Below are positions 42,311 to 52,188 of a stretch of DNA of 64,000 bases, in pieces. Origin of the DNA: Caldicoprobacter guelmensis. GTDB lineage: Bacteria > Bacillota > Clostridia > Caldicoprobacterales > Caldicoprobacteraceae. The stretch spans positions 1 to 64,000 of the forward strand of contig NZ_JAFBDW010000006.1 in the NCBI RefSeq assembly GCF_016908415.1, read 5' to 3'. The number at the start of each line of letters is the position of its first letter. Position 1 is the stretch's first letter. Below the pieces are notes generated by a model. It worked only from the letters and a program-made list of their open reading frames with translations. It did not search any database and had not been told where the DNA came from. The position numbers and the translations under genes are program-made.

Positions 42311-44269
42311 ATGGAATATCTTTGGATTTATCATGACTCACACGATATCGCTTACAGGCAGCCGTTTGGTGCAGTGACCTGTGAGGAGACGGTTACTTTA
42401 CGGTTAAAAGTATGTACCCAGCATGAGGTAGAATCGGTTGTGTTGAGGTTGTGGCAGGATGGCGTAGGGGAAAGGCGTATACCCATGTGGCTTATGTGGA
42501 AGCATGAAGGTCAATACGTGTATGAGGTAGAATTGAGAAGCCCCGAAGTCCCGGGGCTTCTGTGGTATTATTTTATAGTTGAAACCAACAGGAGTTTATA
42601 TTATTATGGCTGTAAATCCGATGGCCTGGGGGGAGTAGGGCACATCACCGATTACCCACCCTCTTCATACCAGATAACGGTTTATAAAAAGGGGTTTAAG
42701 GCCCCTGACTGGTTCAAAGACAGCGTGGTGTACCAGATATTTGTGGATCGATTTTATAATGGAAGCGAAGATGGTCGTCACCTTGTCAATAGGAGTGACT
42801 ACATCATACATCAGAACTGGTACGAATTGCCCCACTACAAGCCGGATCCGGTCAGCGGTAAGATGCTGTGCAATGACTTCTTTGGGGGGAACCTTCTTGG
42901 TGTAATAAAAAAGCTGCCTTACCTTAAGGATTTAGGAGTGAGTGCGCTTTATCTCAACCCTATTTTCGAGGCCTATTCCAACCACAAATATGATGTGGGT
43001 AATTACAAGAAAATAGACCCAATGTTTGGAGATGAAGATACATTTCTAGCTCTTTGCCAAAAAGCCAAGGACCTTGGCATATACATCATACTCGATGGGG
43101 TATTTAGCCACACCGGTAGCGATAGCATATATTTCAACAAGAATGGTAGGTATCCTACTCTGGGCGCTTATCAGTCCAAGGATTCGCCATATTATCCATG
43201 GTATAGGTTTATCCGCCATCCAGATGTGTATGAGTGCTGGTGGGGGATAGACACGCTGCCCAATGTAAATGAGATGGAACCCTCGTACTTGAACTATATC
43301 ATTTACGATGAAGATGCTGTAGCTAAGTATTGGCTTAAAAAGGGCGCAAAAGGCTGGCGCCTGGATGTGGTGGATGAATTGCCCGATGAGTTTTTAAAGG
43401 AGTTTAGGAAGGCTGTAAAAGAAGTGGATCAAGAGGCTGTTATAATTGGGGAAGTATGGGAAGATGCTTCCAGAAAGGTTAGCTATGATAAGAGGAGGGA
43501 ATATCTACTTGGCGAAGAGCTTGACTCGGTGACCAACTACCCTTTTAGAGATATGGTGATAAGATTTTTCTTAGGTGAATGGGATGCTGCATATTTTAAC
43601 AGAGCCATTATGAGTCTGTATGAAAACTATCCACTTGAAAGCTTTTATTCGCTCCTAAACCTTGTCGGATCCCATGATGTGCCCAGGATAAAGACCATTT
43701 TGGGTGAGGCACCACCGCAACATACCCTTTCACGAGATGAGCAGGCACATTATGTGTTGACCGATGAGCAGGAAAGGTTGGCTATTCAAAGGCTCAAATT
43801 GGTATCCCTGCTTCAGATGACTTTTCCGGGGGTGCCCTGCATATATTATGGAGACGAGGTTGGATTGTCGGGTTACAGCGACCCGTTTAACAGGCGCACT
43901 TATCCTTGGGGTCGTGAGGATAAGGAACTGCTGGAGTGGTACAGGAAGATTATTGTGCTTAGAAACAGCATGGACGCTTTGAGAACAGGGGAATTTATAC
44001 CAGTTTATTGTGAAGGGGATGTATATGCCTTTGTTCGCTGTATTAGAGGGGGTAAGGATGTATTTGGGCGACAACGCAGCGACGGCTTTGCGCTCATAAT
44101 CGTAAACCGAAGCCGGTACAGGGCTTACGGTGTGAAGATTAACTTGCAGAAATGGGGTATAACCAGGGTTATGGATGTGATAAATGCTGGTGCAGAATTT
44201 TGTGTGAGAGAAGGATACCTATTCATTGATGTGCTGCCTCTTAAAGGCAGGATTTTGGTTGGTGTCTAA
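42311..44269 (+). CDS. Cytoplasmic GH13 alpha-glucosidase, neopullulanase/cyclomaltodextrinase-like
   Basis: The 652-residue protein has an N-terminal CBM34-like beta-sandwich (about 1-115) and a GH13 barrel with IFVDRFYNG, nucleophile Asp in GWRLDVVDELPDEF, acid Glu in IIGEVWEDAS and the third Asp in LVGSHDVPRI. No signal peptide is seen, so it acts inside the cell on maltooligosaccharides, cyclodextrins or glycogen. ATG 42311 follows AAAGGATGG; GTG 42293 is an alternative. It may trim glycogen made by the neighbouring glgBA. Confidence 0.88.
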   Translation: MEYLWIYHDSHDIAYRQPFGAVTCEETVTLRLKVCTQHEVESVVLRLWQDGVGERRIPMWLMWKHEGQYVYEVELRSPEVPGLLWYYFIVETNRSLYYYGCKSDGLGGVGHITDYPPSSYQITVYKKGFKAPDWFKDSVVYQIFVDRFYNGSEDGRHLVNRSDYIIHQNWYELPHYKPDPVSGKMLCNDFFGGNLLGVIKKLPYLKDLGVSALYLNPIFEAYSNHKYDVGNYKKIDPMFGDEDTFLALCQKAKDLGIYIILDGVFSHTGSDSIYFNKNGRYPTLGAYQSKDSPYYPWYRFIRHPDVYECWWGIDTLPNVNEMEPSYLNYIIYDEDAVAKYWLKKGAKGWRLDVVDELPDEFLKEFRKAVKEVDQEAVIIGEVWEDASRKVSYDKRREYLLGEELDSVTNYPFRDMVIRFFLGEWDAAYFNRAIMSLYENYPLESFYSLLNLVGSHDVPRIKTILGEAPPQHTLSRDEQAHYVLTDEQERLAIQRLKLVSLLQMTFPGVPCIYYGDEVGLSGYSDPFNRRTYPWGREDKELLEWYRKIIVLRNSMDALRTGEFIPVYCEGDVYAFVRCIRGGKDVFGRQRSDGFALIIVNRSRYRAYGVKINLQKWGITRVMDVINAGAEFCVREGYLFIDVLPLKGRILVGV

Positions 44270-44511
44270 TTTACCGCTTTTTGTAACTTTTTAATAAAAT
44301 TTTGAATAAGAAAGCAGCAAAATGGCAATTTTTATACTAACTTATTGATTTTGTAAATGTTTATATATAAACTATAAATGACGTTCCCCTGGGCTGGATG
44401 GTGGGGCAACAGCACAGGGAAGAGTTATAGCAGATAAATTTTTGTTTTGGCTAGGGGAAGGCTGAGGTATAGTCTTCAGTTTGGGGAAATAACCAAAAGG
44501 TGTGGCGGTTT

Positions 44512-46269
44512 ATGAGCCAGTCAGAAATTTTGCGCGAATATTTGCAACAATACTTTGGACATGATGATTTCCGTCTCGGCCAGCGGCAGGTAGTGGAAAG
44601 CATCCTGCAAGGGGAAAATGTGCTTGCAGTCTTTCCGACCGGAAGCGGTAAGTCGTTGTGCTACCAGCTCCCTGCCATTATGCTTCCTGGCATAACGCTG
44701 GTCATATCCCCTCTTATATCTTTAATGAAGGACCAGGTTGACCAACTGAGCCAGAGAGGGATTCCTTCGACTTTTATAAGCAGCATTCTTTCAGAAGAAG
44801 AGCTTTTGAAGCGCATGCATGATTTAAGGCAGGGAAAGTATAAGGTCATATATATTGCCCCTGAACGTTTTTATTCAGAAGGGTTTATTGATGCCTTAAA
44901 GGGCTTGCATGTATCGTTTGTGGCGGTTGATGAGGCTCACTGCATATCCCAGTGGGGGCACAGTTTCCGTCCTGCTTATTTGAGGATTAAAGACTTAATA
45001 GAGCAGGTGGGCAGCCCAATAGTAGGTGCTTTTACGGCTACTGCCAACCGAAGGGTGCAAGAGGATATAGTGCGGCTTCTCGGTTTAAAGGAGTATAGAC
45101 TGTTTGTCAGCGGTTTTGACAGGCCCAATTTGGAGTTTAGGATAGAGATGCCACGAGATAAGCAGGAGTTTGTGCTCAAGTTCGTTAAGAAGAATTTAGG
45201 AAAACCAGGTATAATTTATGCCGCCACTAGGAAGACGGTTGAGGACCTCTACAGTTTGCTCATAAACAGAGGTATACCCGCCGGGATGTATCATGCGGGC
45301 CTGAGCAGTCAGGACAGAGTTATAGCACAGGATGACTTTACCCGGGGTAAAACCACCGTGATGGTGGCTACCAATGCTTTTGGTATGGGCATAGACAAGA
45401 GCGATATTAGATATATAATCCATTACAACATGCCCAGGTCTTTGGAACATTACTATCAGGAAGTGGGACGGGCCGGAAGGGATGGTAAGTTGGCCTCCTG
45501 TATACTCTTGTATTCGGAAGAAGATTATCATCTCAACCGGGCTCTTATAAATATAAATTATCCTTCTGTGGCCTTGGTAGAGAGCGTATACAACAGAGTG
45601 CTTGAGGCGGGCGACAAAGGAATCGCCCTTGACGTGCTCCTTAAAGGCAATATATCAAAGCAAATTCTGCACAGCGCTGTGCGGAAGCTTATTGAGTATA
45701 ACTACGTGAAGCTGAAAAGCGGTGTTATATATCCATTTTTAAGTGGCAGGAAGTTTGAGCTTACCCAGGAAGAGATAGACCAGCACAAGAAGGTGGAATT
45801 AGAGAAACTGGATAAAATGGTGGAGTACTGCCTGAGCAAAAGGTGCTTGCGGTGTAATATTCTTGAGTATTTTAACGAGGAGCCCACATTTACTAAATGT
45901 GGAAGCTGCAGCGTATGCGGTTTAGCCGCTGATGGGACAAAGAGGAAGTTTATAGATGATTTGCTTAAAGGGATACTAAATGTTAATGCCCAAACGCATG
46001 TTTCTAACACTGAGGAGACTGGGGAGGCGGACGCAGCGCTGCTGGATGTATTGAAACGGGTGAGGGAGAGGATTGCCCAAAAAACTGGGGTGCCTCGCCA
46101 GGCAGTCTTTGACGACAGCACCCTTGAACGGATGGCGGCCCTCAAACCTGTCACCAGAAAACAGCTGTTCAAAATTGATGCCGGGATAGAGCAACGCAAG
46201 GTTGAACTGTTTGCCGATGAATTCCTGCTGGAGATACACCGATATCTCCGTAAAAAGACCATTGTGTGA
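44512..46269 (+). CDS. recQ: ATP-dependent DNA helicase RecQ
   Basis: RecQ is a 3'-5' helicase used in recombination and replication repair. The 585-residue protein has motif I VFPTGSGKSLCYQLPA, motif II DEAHCISQWGHSFRP, motif VI QEVGRAGRDG, a zinc-binding part (CLSKRCLRCNILEYF then KCGSCSVC) and a C-terminal HRDC-like segment (PRQAVFDDSTLERMAALKP). It is complete. The start is ATG 44512 after AAAGGTG. It follows the glycogen genes after 242 nt. Confidence 0.94.
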   Translation: MSQSEILREYLQQYFGHDDFRLGQRQVVESILQGENVLAVFPTGSGKSLCYQLPAIMLPGITLVISPLISLMKDQVDQLSQRGIPSTFISSILSEEELLKRMHDLRQGKYKVIYIAPERFYSEGFIDALKGLHVSFVAVDEAHCISQWGHSFRPAYLRIKDLIEQVGSPIVGAFTATANRRVQEDIVRLLGLKEYRLFVSGFDRPNLEFRIEMPRDKQEFVLKFVKKNLGKPGIIYAATRKTVEDLYSLLINRGIPAGMYHAGLSSQDRVIAQDDFTRGKTTVMVATNAFGMGIDKSDIRYIIHYNMPRSLEHYYQEVGRAGRDGKLASCILLYSEEDYHLNRALININYPSVALVESVYNRVLEAGDKGIALDVLLKGNISKQILHSAVRKLIEYNYVKLKSGVIYPFLSGRKFELTQEEIDQHKKVELEKLDKMVEYCLSKRCLRCNILEYFNEEPTFTKCGSCSVCGLAADGTKRKFIDDLLKGILNVNAQTHVSNTEETGEADAALLDVLKRVRERIAQKTGVPRQAVFDDSTLERMAALKPVTRKQLFKIDAGIEQRKVELFADEFLLEIHRYLRKKTIV

Positions 46270-46304
46270 ACTACACTTCTATTTAGGAAGTGAGTTTGAG
46301 GTTT

Positions 46305-46721
46305 ATGAGTGATGTTAGAATGAAAAAGGTTTCTACTAAGACAAGTGCATTTGGCACCCCCGGCAGGTTCAATCATGACTCATCGGAGTTTTATAGCAGT
46401 AGGCTTTATCAAAATATAAAAATATCTAAGAATATTAAGTTTATAGAAAATCCTATACCCAAGGAAAGATTAAATAAAATATACTGTAAATCAAGTGAGT
46501 CAATGGATGAGATTCCAGATTATAGTGTACATTTAATGGTTACTTCTCCTCCATATAATGTAAAAAAAGAATATGATGAGGATTTAACATTGGATGAATA
46601 CAGAGAATTGCTTAGAAGGGTGTTCAAAGAGACATACAAAAAATATGTCGGATTGGCTGAAAAAAGGATTAAGTCTTATTCACAACAAATGCATTTGTTT
46701 GATGATTACATTGTGGACTAG
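46305..46721 (+). pseudogene. DNA methyltransferase remnant with internal deletion
   Basis: The 138-residue frame begins like a beta-class N4-cytosine or N6-adenine methyltransferase: KTSAFGTPGRFNHDSSEFY, ENPIPKERLNKIYCKSSESM, and the catalytic TSPPYNV motif. It then jumps from LLRRVFKETY straight to KKYVGLAEKRIKSYSQ, which in full proteins is the far C-terminus after the FxGxG motif. The middle, about 150-200 residues including the SAM-binding DPFCGSGTT region, is missing, with the frame kept. The stretch is much richer in A+T than its neighbours. It is probably a decayed, acquired restriction-modification gene. Confidence 0.78.
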
Positions 46722-46769
46722 AAAGCTGTTAATACAGTTTACATTGTTTATATGGAAGGATGTTGATGG

Positions 46770-49277
46770 ATGGAATTGACGTTTTGCGGTGGAGCTGCTG
46801 AAGTCGGAGCCAGCTGCTATCTGCTGCGCATAGATGATAAGAATATCCTTTTGGATGCGGGGGTCAGGATGGATTCGGCGAAAGATAGCCTTCCTGACCT
46901 TCGCATCATTCAAGAAAAGGGCGGTGTGGATGCGGTATTTGTCACCCATGCACATCTTGACCATACCGGCGCCCTTCCTGTAATAAGCAGGGAGTATCCC
47001 AATGCTCCCATATATATGACCCATGCTACCAAGGACTTGGTACGCGTCCTGCTTTATGACAGTCTAAAGATTATGGAACAACAGGAAGGCGAGATACCCA
47101 TCTATGCAGAGGTTCATGTAAAGCAGATGCTGGACAGGATAATATGCTTTTCGCCCGAATATGCTATACAGCCTTTTAAAGATGCCGAGTTGAAAGTGAC
47201 CTTTTATCATGCCGGGCATATCGTGGGTGCGGCCTGCGTCTATATACAAGGTAAAGAAGGGAGCGTGTTTTATTCAGGGGACATTTCCTTGGTTAATCAG
47301 TATACGGTAAGCGGAGCTGCCATACCTAAGTTGCGCCCTGATGTGGCCATATTGGAGGGTACTTACGGTGATAAGCTTCACGCTAACCGCCAGATGGAAG
47401 AAGAGCGCCTTATTAAGATGGTGGGTGAGGTCATAGATAGAGGAGGAAAGGTACTGGTACCAGCTTTTGCCATAGGGCGCGCTCAAGAAGTAATACTCAT
47501 GTTGAGGCGTGCCATGAATAAAGGTAAGCTGCCTAAGTTTAAGGTGTTTGTTGACGGCATGGTGCGGGAAGTGTGCAGGGTGTATCGCTTGAATCCCAAC
47601 TATCTCCACCCCAGTCTGGCTAAAAGGGTATGGAGGGATAAAGAGGTGTTTTTTGATGACTGGATACAGCCTGTGGCCGATCGCAAGGAGAGGGAGGCAG
47701 TATTAGGGCTTTCGGAACCCTGCTGTATAATATCCAGTTCCGGCATGTTAACCGGCGGCCCAAGCCAATGGTATGCCGAAAGGTTGGTGGGGGACGAGAA
47801 AAACTCCATAGCCATAACGGGCTATCAGGATGAGGAGGCGCCTGGAAGGCAGTTGCTTGACTTAGCAAATGCTCCCTGCGAGGAGAGGTTTCTGGCGTTG
47901 GGTGAAAGGCGGATCCCTGTCAAGTGCCAAGTTGACAGGTATAACTTATCTGCACACGCTGACAAGACCGAGCTTTTGGGCCTGGTGCATGCCCTGTCTC
48001 CGCGGCAGATTTTCCTGGTACACGGGCAGGAAGAAATTTTACAGCACTTGGGCAGGGAAATCCAGGCCGACTTCTGGGGCAGGATTTATGTGCCCAGAAA
48101 CGGCGAAGTATACGATTTTCACATTGCTCAACCGAGAAAACAGCTTAGTAAGCTTTCAATTCCTTCGCTCGGTAAAGAGGGCATTCCCAGTGAAGGGGAT
48201 ATAGAGCTCCTTTGGAGGCATATACTGGCTCACGGTGGTCAAAAGGGGGCCTACAGTTTGGAAGAACTGCTCAATGTTTGGGCGGGTGTGGATGAGCCGG
48301 CACAGGAGCAGGTAAGCAAGCTGGCGGATGTGCTTCTTCATTCCGATTATTTTGAGCCTGATAGGTGGAGGCCTTTCTTGTACCGACCGCTATCTGAAGA
48401 GCAGGTGGCTGAACGTATTAAAGAGACTCAAGGCCCTATGGAAGTGAATCGTATGCTTGCATTGGTAGAGGAGTTTTTCCCACCTGAGACGGGGCTTTAC
48501 AAAAAAGGAGCCAGGTTTGATGAAAAGGTTGCCTTGCTCTACTTTAAATTTCCCAAGATTGCAGCCCAGAAGTACAGGAATGAAATTGAGCAGTTTGAGA
48601 GGCTAACCGGATGGCGTGTGGAGCTTAACAAGGAATGCAATCTTGAAGCTGCCGAGGACCTGCTTGTAAGCCTTTTACCTGAGGGGGCTTATCTGTCGGG
48701 GAGTTTATCGTATTACCGTGCTCAGGGATATTTTAAAGCCTGTATTGAAGGGGACGTGGATGTTGAGGATATAATAAAAAGATTCAGGGAGACTACTGGC
48801 CTTGATTTAATCATTGAAAGGCACACACAACCTGAAACGCTTGAGCCAGTAGCTGCGCAGCCCGGCCAGATGGAGCAAAACAGGGCCTTTAAGCTGATAG
48901 AAGAAGCCTTTGCTGGAAAGCCTCATAAGCTGTACAAAAAAGGGCTTAAGCGGGATGAAAAAGGTGCTTATATAGAGCTTACTTTTATATCGCCGGAGAT
49001 AGGCGAAAAGTACCGAGATGTGATATCACACCTTGAGAAAGAGACTGGTTGGCCCATGAGAGTCAATCCCAATCCCAACCAAAACGAGGTTATCAAGCTG
49101 GCAAGGCGGCTTTTGGAGCAAAGAGGAGTGCGTTTAAAAAAGAATCCCAGCTTTTTTCAGCTGGAAAAAGAGGTTAGGGTTGTCCCACTAAACGAGTGGG
49201 ATTATGATGTATTCGAAGATGTTAAAAAGGAATTTGAATATTGTACTGGGTATAGGCTAGTTATTGAGAAAAGTTAG
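46770..49277 (+). CDS. Beta-CASP metallo-beta-lactamase nuclease with long repeated C-terminus
   Basis: Residues 1-450 form an MBL/beta-CASP core like CPSF73 and bacterial RNase J-like enzymes: THAHLDHTGALP (metal motif HxHxDH), SGDI, EGTYGD, PAFAIGRAQEV, ISSSGMLTGGP and SAHADKTE. These are enzymes of RNA cleavage in the cytoplasm. The remaining 380 residues are an extension. Residues 557-700 and 701-835 are a tandem duplication that keeps LYKKG and ends each half-module with a TG[WLY] sequence. The extension could bind RNA. The function of this long form is not known to me. Confidence 0.82.
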   Translation: MELTFCGGAAEVGASCYLLRIDDKNILLDAGVRMDSAKDSLPDLRIIQEKGGVDAVFVTHAHLDHTGALPVISREYPNAPIYMTHATKDLVRVLLYDSLKIMEQQEGEIPIYAEVHVKQMLDRIICFSPEYAIQPFKDAELKVTFYHAGHIVGAACVYIQGKEGSVFYSGDISLVNQYTVSGAAIPKLRPDVAILEGTYGDKLHANRQMEEERLIKMVGEVIDRGGKVLVPAFAIGRAQEVILMLRRAMNKGKLPKFKVFVDGMVREVCRVYRLNPNYLHPSLAKRVWRDKEVFFDDWIQPVADRKEREAVLGLSEPCCIISSSGMLTGGPSQWYAERLVGDEKNSIAITGYQDEEAPGRQLLDLANAPCEERFLALGERRIPVKCQVDRYNLSAHADKTELLGLVHALSPRQIFLVHGQEEILQHLGREIQADFWGRIYVPRNGEVYDFHIAQPRKQLSKLSIPSLGKEGIPSEGDIELLWRHILAHGGQKGAYSLEELLNVWAGVDEPAQEQVSKLADVLLHSDYFEPDRWRPFLYRPLSEEQVAERIKETQGPMEVNRMLALVEEFFPPETGLYKKGARFDEKVALLYFKFPKIAAQKYRNEIEQFERLTGWRVELNKECNLEAAEDLLVSLLPEGAYLSGSLSYYRAQGYFKACIEGDVDVEDIIKRFRETTGLDLIIERHTQPETLEPVAAQPGQMEQNRAFKLIEEAFAGKPHKLYKKGLKRDEKGAYIELTFISPEIGEKYRDVISHLEKETGWPMRVNPNPNQNEVIKLARRLLEQRGVRLKKNPSFFQLEKEVRVVPLNEWDYDVFEDVKKEFEYCTGYRLVIEKS
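48438..49274 (+). repeat. Tandem duplicated domain in the beta-CASP protein
   Basis: Two copies start at ATG-encoded MEVNRML (48438) and MEQNRAF (48870). Shared elements are EVNRMLALVEE/EQNRAFKLIEE, GLYKKGARFDEK/KLYKKGLKRDEK, KYRNEIEQFERLTGW/KYRDVISHLEKETGW and, in the second half of each copy, KRFRETTGLDLIIE/KEFEYCTGYRLVIE. The DNA is diverged, so the duplication is old. Confidence 0.75.
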
Positions 49278-49466
49278 CATAAGATGTAAAATACTATATA
49301 TGGATATCCTTGATGGGCACTATTGGCATTAAATTTCACAAAAGTCTGCAAGGTTTAATACAGTTTTTAAGGGTTCTCTGGGAGGTACACAGTTTTCAGT
49401 TTACCAGAATAAAAGGCTTTTTATGAGAAGTCAAATACGGAAAAGAGAAAGAATGGGGGATGTAGC

Positions 49467-50348
49467 ATGAAGATAAGAAAAGCCATAATTCCTGCGGCTG
49501 GGCTGGGTACCAGGTTTTTGCCAGCCACAAAAGCACAGCCCAAGGAAATGTTACCCATAGTTGATAAACCTACCATACAGTATATTATAGAGGAGGCTAT
49601 AGAGTCAGGGATAGAGGAGTTTCTTATAGTTACTGGGAGAAATAAGCGGTCTATTGAGGACCATTTTGATCGTTCGCTGGAGCTGGAAGAGGCTCTTCGT
49701 AAGAGCAACAGGGAGGACTTGCTCAAGCTTATAGATGATATTTCGAATATGGTGGATATCCACTATATACGCCAGAAAGAGCCCAAAGGTTTGGGCCATG
49801 CCATATACTGCGCCCGTTCCTTTATAGGGGACGAGCCTTTTGCAGTGCTGTTGGGCGACGACATCGTATATTCCAAGACGCCCTGTTTAAAGCAGCTCAT
49901 TGAGGTTTACAATGAATATAAGACCACTGTTCTTGGATGCCAGCACGTGCCCAAAGAAGACGTGAGCAAGTATGGCATCGTCAATGCAATTCCTATTGAA
50001 GACAGGGTGTATAAGGTAAAGGGACTTGTGGAAAAACCACAGCCTGATCAGGCGCCGTCCACACTTGCCATCCTAGGACGGTATATCATTACGCCTAGGA
50101 TATTTTATCACCTAGCCAATACTCCACCGGGAATTGGAGGGGAGATACAGCTCACCGATGCCCTTCAGGCGTTGGCGTCGGAAGAGGCAATATATGCCTA
50201 CGAGTTTGAAGGCAAAAGATATGACGTGGGGCACAAGTTGGGGTATCTTCAGGCTACGGTGGAATTTGCTCTCAGGCGAGATGATTTAAGGGAAGAATTT
50301 GGAAGGTATTTAAAGAATTTGGTAGAAAAGGAGTTAAGCGATATTTGA
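49467..50348 (+). CDS. galU: UTP-glucose-1-phosphate uridylyltransferase
   Basis: GalU makes UDP-glucose for teichoic acid, exopolysaccharide and glycolipid synthesis. The 293-residue protein has the nucleotide loop GLGTRFLPATKAQPKEMLP, EPKGLGHAI-type KEPKGLGHAIYCARS, and GEIQLTDALQALA. Start ATG 49467 follows GGGGGATG. A following phosphohexomutase gene would supply its substrate glucose-1-phosphate. Confidence 0.96.
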   Translation: MKIRKAIIPAAGLGTRFLPATKAQPKEMLPIVDKPTIQYIIEEAIESGIEEFLIVTGRNKRSIEDHFDRSLELEEALRKSNREDLLKLIDDISNMVDIHYIRQKEPKGLGHAIYCARSFIGDEPFAVLLGDDIVYSKTPCLKQLIEVYNEYKTTVLGCQHVPKEDVSKYGIVNAIPIEDRVYKVKGLVEKPQPDQAPSTLAILGRYIITPRIFYHLANTPPGIGGEIQLTDALQALASEEAIYAYEFEGKRYDVGHKLGYLQATVEFALRRDDLREEFGRYLKNLVEKELSDI

Positions 50349-50445
50349 CCATATACGTGGCGCATATAAATAAAACTTTGGCCATTGTTAAACAATAAAA
50401 CCGGCAATGTATGAAGTACATTAACAGAAAGGGAGGGAATTGAGT

Positions 50446-52176
50446 ATGGATTATAAAGAGAGGTATAAGCTGTGGATGGAAAGCCCTGTAATAGACAAAG
50501 CAACAAAGGAAGAATTGATGGCCATAGCACACGATGAAAAGGAGCTGGAGGACCGCTTCTACAAAGATTTGGAGTTTGGTACTGGTGGGCTCCGTGGGAT
50601 TATAGGTGCGGGGTCCAACAGGATGAATAAATACACAGTGGGTAGGGCTACTCAAGGATTGGCCAACTATATAAAGAAACAGGGGCAGGAGGCAATGAAC
50701 AGAGGTGTGGTCATTGCCTATGACTCTAGGCGTATGTCTAAGGAGTTTGCGCTGGAGACGGCCCTCGTCTTAAATGCTAACGGTATTAAAACATATCTGT
50801 ATGATGAACTGCAGCCTACCCCGGTACTGTCCTTTAGTGTAAGGGAACTGGGTGCTATTGCAGGAGTGGTCATAACGGCCAGCCACAATCCTGCGGCTTA
50901 TAATGGGTACAAGGTGTACTGGGAAGATGGGGGACAGGTACCTCCCAGCCGTTCCGAAGAAATCATAAAGGAAGTATATGCGATAGAGCGCTTTGAGGAC
51001 ATTAAAACCATTACCAGAGAAGAGGCTGAAGCCCGTGGACTTTTCCATATCATAGGTGAAAACGTCTTATGCCGCTATATCGAAAAAGTAAAGCAGCTAT
51101 GTATAAACAAGGAATTGGTTAAAGAGGTGGGTAAAGACCTCAAGATCGTTTATACTCCTCTGCACGGAACAGGTAACAAGCCGGTAAGGCGTGTTTTACA
51201 AGAACTTGGGTTTAAAAACGTCATAGTTGTACCAGAACAAGAGTTGCCCGATCCTGAATTTCGTACGGTGAAATATCCTAATCCTGAAGAACCCGAGGCT
51301 TTTGCTTTGGCTATAGAGCTTGCCAAAAAGCATGATGCCGACATAATAATAGGTACTGACCCTGACAGTGACCGGTTGGGTGTTGTGGTTAAGGATAGAG
51401 AAGGTAAATATGTTGTGCTGACTGGTAATCAGCTTGGTGCACTTCTAGTCAACTATGTGCTCGGCTCTTTACAGAGAGCAGGCAAATTGCCGTCCAATGG
51501 GGCTATAATTAAGACCATTGTGACCAGCGAGATGGGTAGGGAGATAGCTAATTCATATGGGATTGAGACGGTGGATACCTATACCGGTTTTAAGTTTATA
51601 GGTGAAAAGATCAAGGAGTTTGAGGAAAGGGGCGACAAGGTGTTTTTATTTGGCTATGAGGAAAGTTATGGTTATTTAGCTGGCGATTTTGTAAGGGACA
51701 AAGATGGCGTTATAGCCTCTATGTTGGCCTGCGAGATGGCTGCTTATTACAAATCCAGGAATATGACGCTGTATGATGGCCTGGTAGAGCTTTGGGAGAG
51801 GTTCGGGTATTACAATGAGACCCAGGAATCTGTATATCTAGAGGGTAAGGAAGGGATGGAAAGGATAAAGGCTATTATGGAAGATTTTCGTGCCAACCCG
51901 CCGGTGGATTTAGGTGGAGTAAAGGTTACTATTATTAAGGATTACAGGGAACTGAAGGCCTATCACGTAGAGGATAATAAAATTTTATCCATAGCCATGT
52001 CTCAACCCGCCGATGTTTTACGCTATACCCTGGCTGATGGGTCATGGTTTGCCGTCAGGCCCTCCGGTACTGAGCCCAAGATAAAGTTTTATTTCTCTAC
52101 TGTTGGGAAAAGCCTCAAAGATGCTGAAGAAAAGATGAACAGGTTGGTGGATGGAGTGATGGCCAGGGTTAGATAA
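50446..52176 (+). CDS. Alpha-phosphoglucomutase/phosphohexomutase
   Basis: The 576-residue protein belongs to the alpha-D-phosphohexomutase family: phosphoserine loop VITASHNPAAYNGYKVYW, metal loop GTDPDSDRLGVV, sugar loop GYEESYGYLAG and phosphate loop VRPSGTEPKIKFYF. It interconverts glucose-6-phosphate and glucose-1-phosphate, linking glycolysis to GalU and to glycogen (glgBA). The long form matches PgcA-type enzymes of Firmicutes. ATG 50446 suits GGGAGGG better than TTG 50440. Confidence 0.92.
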   Translation: MDYKERYKLWMESPVIDKATKEELMAIAHDEKELEDRFYKDLEFGTGGLRGIIGAGSNRMNKYTVGRATQGLANYIKKQGQEAMNRGVVIAYDSRRMSKEFALETALVLNANGIKTYLYDELQPTPVLSFSVRELGAIAGVVITASHNPAAYNGYKVYWEDGGQVPPSRSEEIIKEVYAIERFEDIKTITREEAEARGLFHIIGENVLCRYIEKVKQLCINKELVKEVGKDLKIVYTPLHGTGNKPVRRVLQELGFKNVIVVPEQELPDPEFRTVKYPNPEEPEAFALAIELAKKHDADIIIGTDPDSDRLGVVVKDREGKYVVLTGNQLGALLVNYVLGSLQRAGKLPSNGAIIKTIVTSEMGREIANSYGIETVDTYTGFKFIGEKIKEFEERGDKVFLFGYEESYGYLAGDFVRDKDGVIASMLACEMAAYYKSRNMTLYDGLVELWERFGYYNETQESVYLEGKEGMERIKAIMEDFRANPPVDLGGVKVTIIKDYRELKAYHVEDNKILSIAMSQPADVLRYTLADGSWFAVRPSGTEPKIKFYFSTVGKSLKDAEEKMNRLVDGVMARVR

Positions 52177-52188
52177 GGAGGGATGGAG

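Noticed and set aside
44270..44511. Regulatory element before recQ
   Set aside because: The gap is A+T rich with several weak -10-like words, none with a matching -35, and only an imperfect stem near 44393-44425.
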